Positions 4,697 through 5,347 of a stretch of DNA of 5,347 bases are shown here, piece by piece. The first letter of the stretch is position 1, and each line of letters opens with the position of its first letter. The notes below the pieces were generated by a model. That model searched no databases. It was not told the DNA's origin and was given only the letters and a program-made list of their open reading frames with translations. This DNA is from Porphyrobacter sp. GTDB taxonomy: Bacteria > Pseudomonadota > Alphaproteobacteria > Sphingomonadales > Sphingomonadaceae. The translations under genes were made by a program, and so were the position numbers. The stretch lies in the NCBI GenBank assembly GCA_014359685.1, contig JACIYY010000376.1, positions 1 to 5,347 on the forward strand, read 5' to 3'.

Positions 4697-5347
4697 CTAC
4701 CGCCGCAGCAGGAACACCGCATATTCGGCCCGCCAATTGGCCCCGCGCGCGCCGATCTCGCGCTCTCCGGCGAAGAACCAGCAGCGCTCGACCCGCACAC
4801 CCTTGAGCGCCAGCAGCTCGCGGAAATCCCTGATCGTCAGGTGATGGATGTTGCGGGTTTCGTACCACGTCACCGGCAGCTGGCGGGTCACCGGCATCCG
4901 GCCGTGCAGCAGCAGCTCGCGGCGCATCCGCCAATGGGCGAAATTGGGGAAGCTGACGAAGGCGCGGCGGCCGATCCGCAGCAGCTCGTCCAGCATCAGG
5001 TCGGGGCGCTCGGCGGTCTGCAGCGTCTGGCTCAGGATCGCATAGTCGAACGAATTGTCGGGATAGGCGGCAAGGTCGCGATTGGCATCGCCCTGCACCG
5101 CCGACAGCCCACGCGCGACGCATTTCTCCACCGCCTCGGCATCGATCTCCAGCCCGCGCGCATCGACCATCGGCGACAGCCGCGACCAGATCGCGATATA
5201 GCCCATGAACATCGCGGCGAGGACGAGGCCGGGGAAGATGCCGGCCATGAAGAGCTTGGAGATCGATTCGTTGATCGTCACCCCGTAGACGATGAGCGTC
5301 AGCGAGGGCGGGATCATCAGCCCGAGCGTCGCGGCACCGGCAAGCGT
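4697..5347 (-). CDS. metW: Chimeric frame: DctM fragment joined in frame to MetW lacking its N-terminus
   Basis: MetW is a small SAM-methyltransferase-fold protein that works with homoserine O-acyltransferase MetX in methionine synthesis. Residues encoded by 5167-4700 match MetW: VDARGLEIDAEAV (motif II acidic position), VQGDANRDL, the FDYAILSQTLQ strand, FVSFPNFAHWRMR, GRMPVTRQLP, TWYETRNIHHLTI, and a C-terminus typical of sphingomonad MetW (RAEYAVF). The first 40 or so residues of a normal MetW, including SAM motif I (DxGCGDG), are absent. In their place the same frame runs without a stop to the window edge and encodes a TRAP-transporter DctM segment. The switch is near the ATG at 5168-5170. 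That ATG has no Shine-Dalgarno and would give a truncated, probably inactive protein. The ATG at 5315-5317 lies inside DctM and is not a real start. The expected upstream partner metX is not in the window. Either a real deletion fusion (a pseudogene) or a chimeric assembly junction; I favour a non-functional product. Confidence 0.85.
   Translation of the reverse strand, partial: TLAGAATLGLMIPPSLTLIVYGVTINESISKLFMAGIFPGLVLAAMFMGYIAIWSRLSPMVDARGLEIDAEAVEKCVARGLSAVQGDANRDLAAYPDNSFDYAILSQTLQTAERPDLMLDELLRIGRRAFVSFPNFAHWRMRRELLLHGRMPVTRQLPVTWYETRNIHHLTIRDFRELLALKGVRVERCWFFAGEREIGARGANWRAEYAVFLLRR
5171..5347 (-). pseudogene. TRAP transporter large permease (DctM) internal fragment, open at window edge
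   Basis: The 59 codons read TLAGAATLGLMIPPSLT, then LIVYGVTINESISKLFMAG, then IFPGLVLAAMFMGYIAIW. This is the conserved DctM pattern of a GxxGxxIPPS re-entrant/membrane element followed by IVYG, a short loop, LFMAG and a membrane helix. DctM is the channel-like subunit of tripartite ATP-independent periplasmic transporters for dicarboxylates and similar acids, in the inner membrane. Only an internal piece is present: a full DctM has well over 400 residues, and the conserved part that should follow is replaced by MetW sequence. No dctP or dctQ gene is visible. Leucine codons here are mostly CTC (5 of 9), unlike the MetW part, which is nearly all CTG. Its left limit is uncertain by several codons, since SRLSP could belong to either side. 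Confidence 0.75.

Noticed and set aside
4674..4700. Possible tRNA 3' end on the minus strand (GGGGTTCAAGCCCC resembles a T arm)
   Set aside because: The stem does not fit a 5-bp T stem with a 7-nt loop, there is no acceptor stem, anticodon arm or D arm nearby, and the metW stop codon lies immediately beside it. It is better read as a plain hairpin.
4131..5123. Minus-strand 330-aa open frame across the VOC gene and MetW
   Set aside because: It is antisense to the VOC gene and out of frame with MetW; the translation is repetitive Arg/Ala/Pro without a recognisable fold, and it would read through the convergent hairpins.
5315..5317. ATG at 5317 as the true start of a 206-aa MetW-like protein
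   Set aside because: The DctM homology continues upstream through TLAGAATLGL to the window edge without a stop, so this ATG is an internal methionine codon of the permease.

Overview
The window looks like chromosomal DNA from an alphaproteobacterium, most likely a sphingomonad (Sphingomonadales). The base composition is very GC-rich, with third codon positions dominated by G and C. It carries FzlA, a division protein largely confined to Alphaproteobacteria, and a class III alcohol dehydrogenase followed directly by a small VOC protein. The family placement is an inference from protein resemblance; no 16S or tRNA gene is present. No stretch longer than about 300 bases lacks a gene. I saw no tRNA, rRNA, CRISPR array, IS element or integrase.

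Layout. Positions 1-2911 hold five minus-strand genes read right to left: an 85-aa protein of unknown function (2654-2911), a 130-aa exported protein with a signal peptide (2186-2578), the FtsZ-associated GST-fold protein FzlA (1447-2118), methionine-R-sulfoxide reductase MsrB (975-1373), and the N-terminal 289 residues of a class A penicillin-binding protein that runs off the left edge (1-868). Gaps of 67-106 nt and a shared strand make co-transcription possible. Small intercistronic hairpins (2610-2627, 1414-1431) could modulate or split it. The theme is envelope and cell division (FzlA, PBP) plus protein repair (MsrB).

A 174-nt divergent control region (2912-3085) follows. It contains a perfect 22-bp palindrome (2956-2977) and three copies of CCGAATG, two direct and one inverted (3017-3053). 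To its right a plus-strand pair encodes glutathione-dependent formaldehyde dehydrogenase (3086-4192) and, 25 nt later behind a strong Shine-Dalgarno, a small VOC-fold protein (4218-4598). Together they look like a formaldehyde/aldehyde detoxification operon.

The plus-strand pair converges on a minus-strand reading frame at the right end. The 98-nt convergent gap (4599-4696) is filled by a large imperfect hairpin and two further, partly competing hairpins, probably a two-way terminator.

The most striking item is the reading frame 4697-5347. Its C-terminal 157 codons are clearly MetW (partner of MetX in methionine biosynthesis). The upstream part, in the same frame and open to the window edge, is a piece of a TRAP-transporter large permease (DctM). 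The switch lies close to position 5170 and removes the MetW SAM-binding motif I. Leucine codon use changes at the same place. This is either a real deletion or rearrangement joining two genes in frame, or a chimeric assembly junction near a contig end; the sequence alone cannot decide, and I consider an assembly or rearrangement junction more likely than a functional fusion protein.
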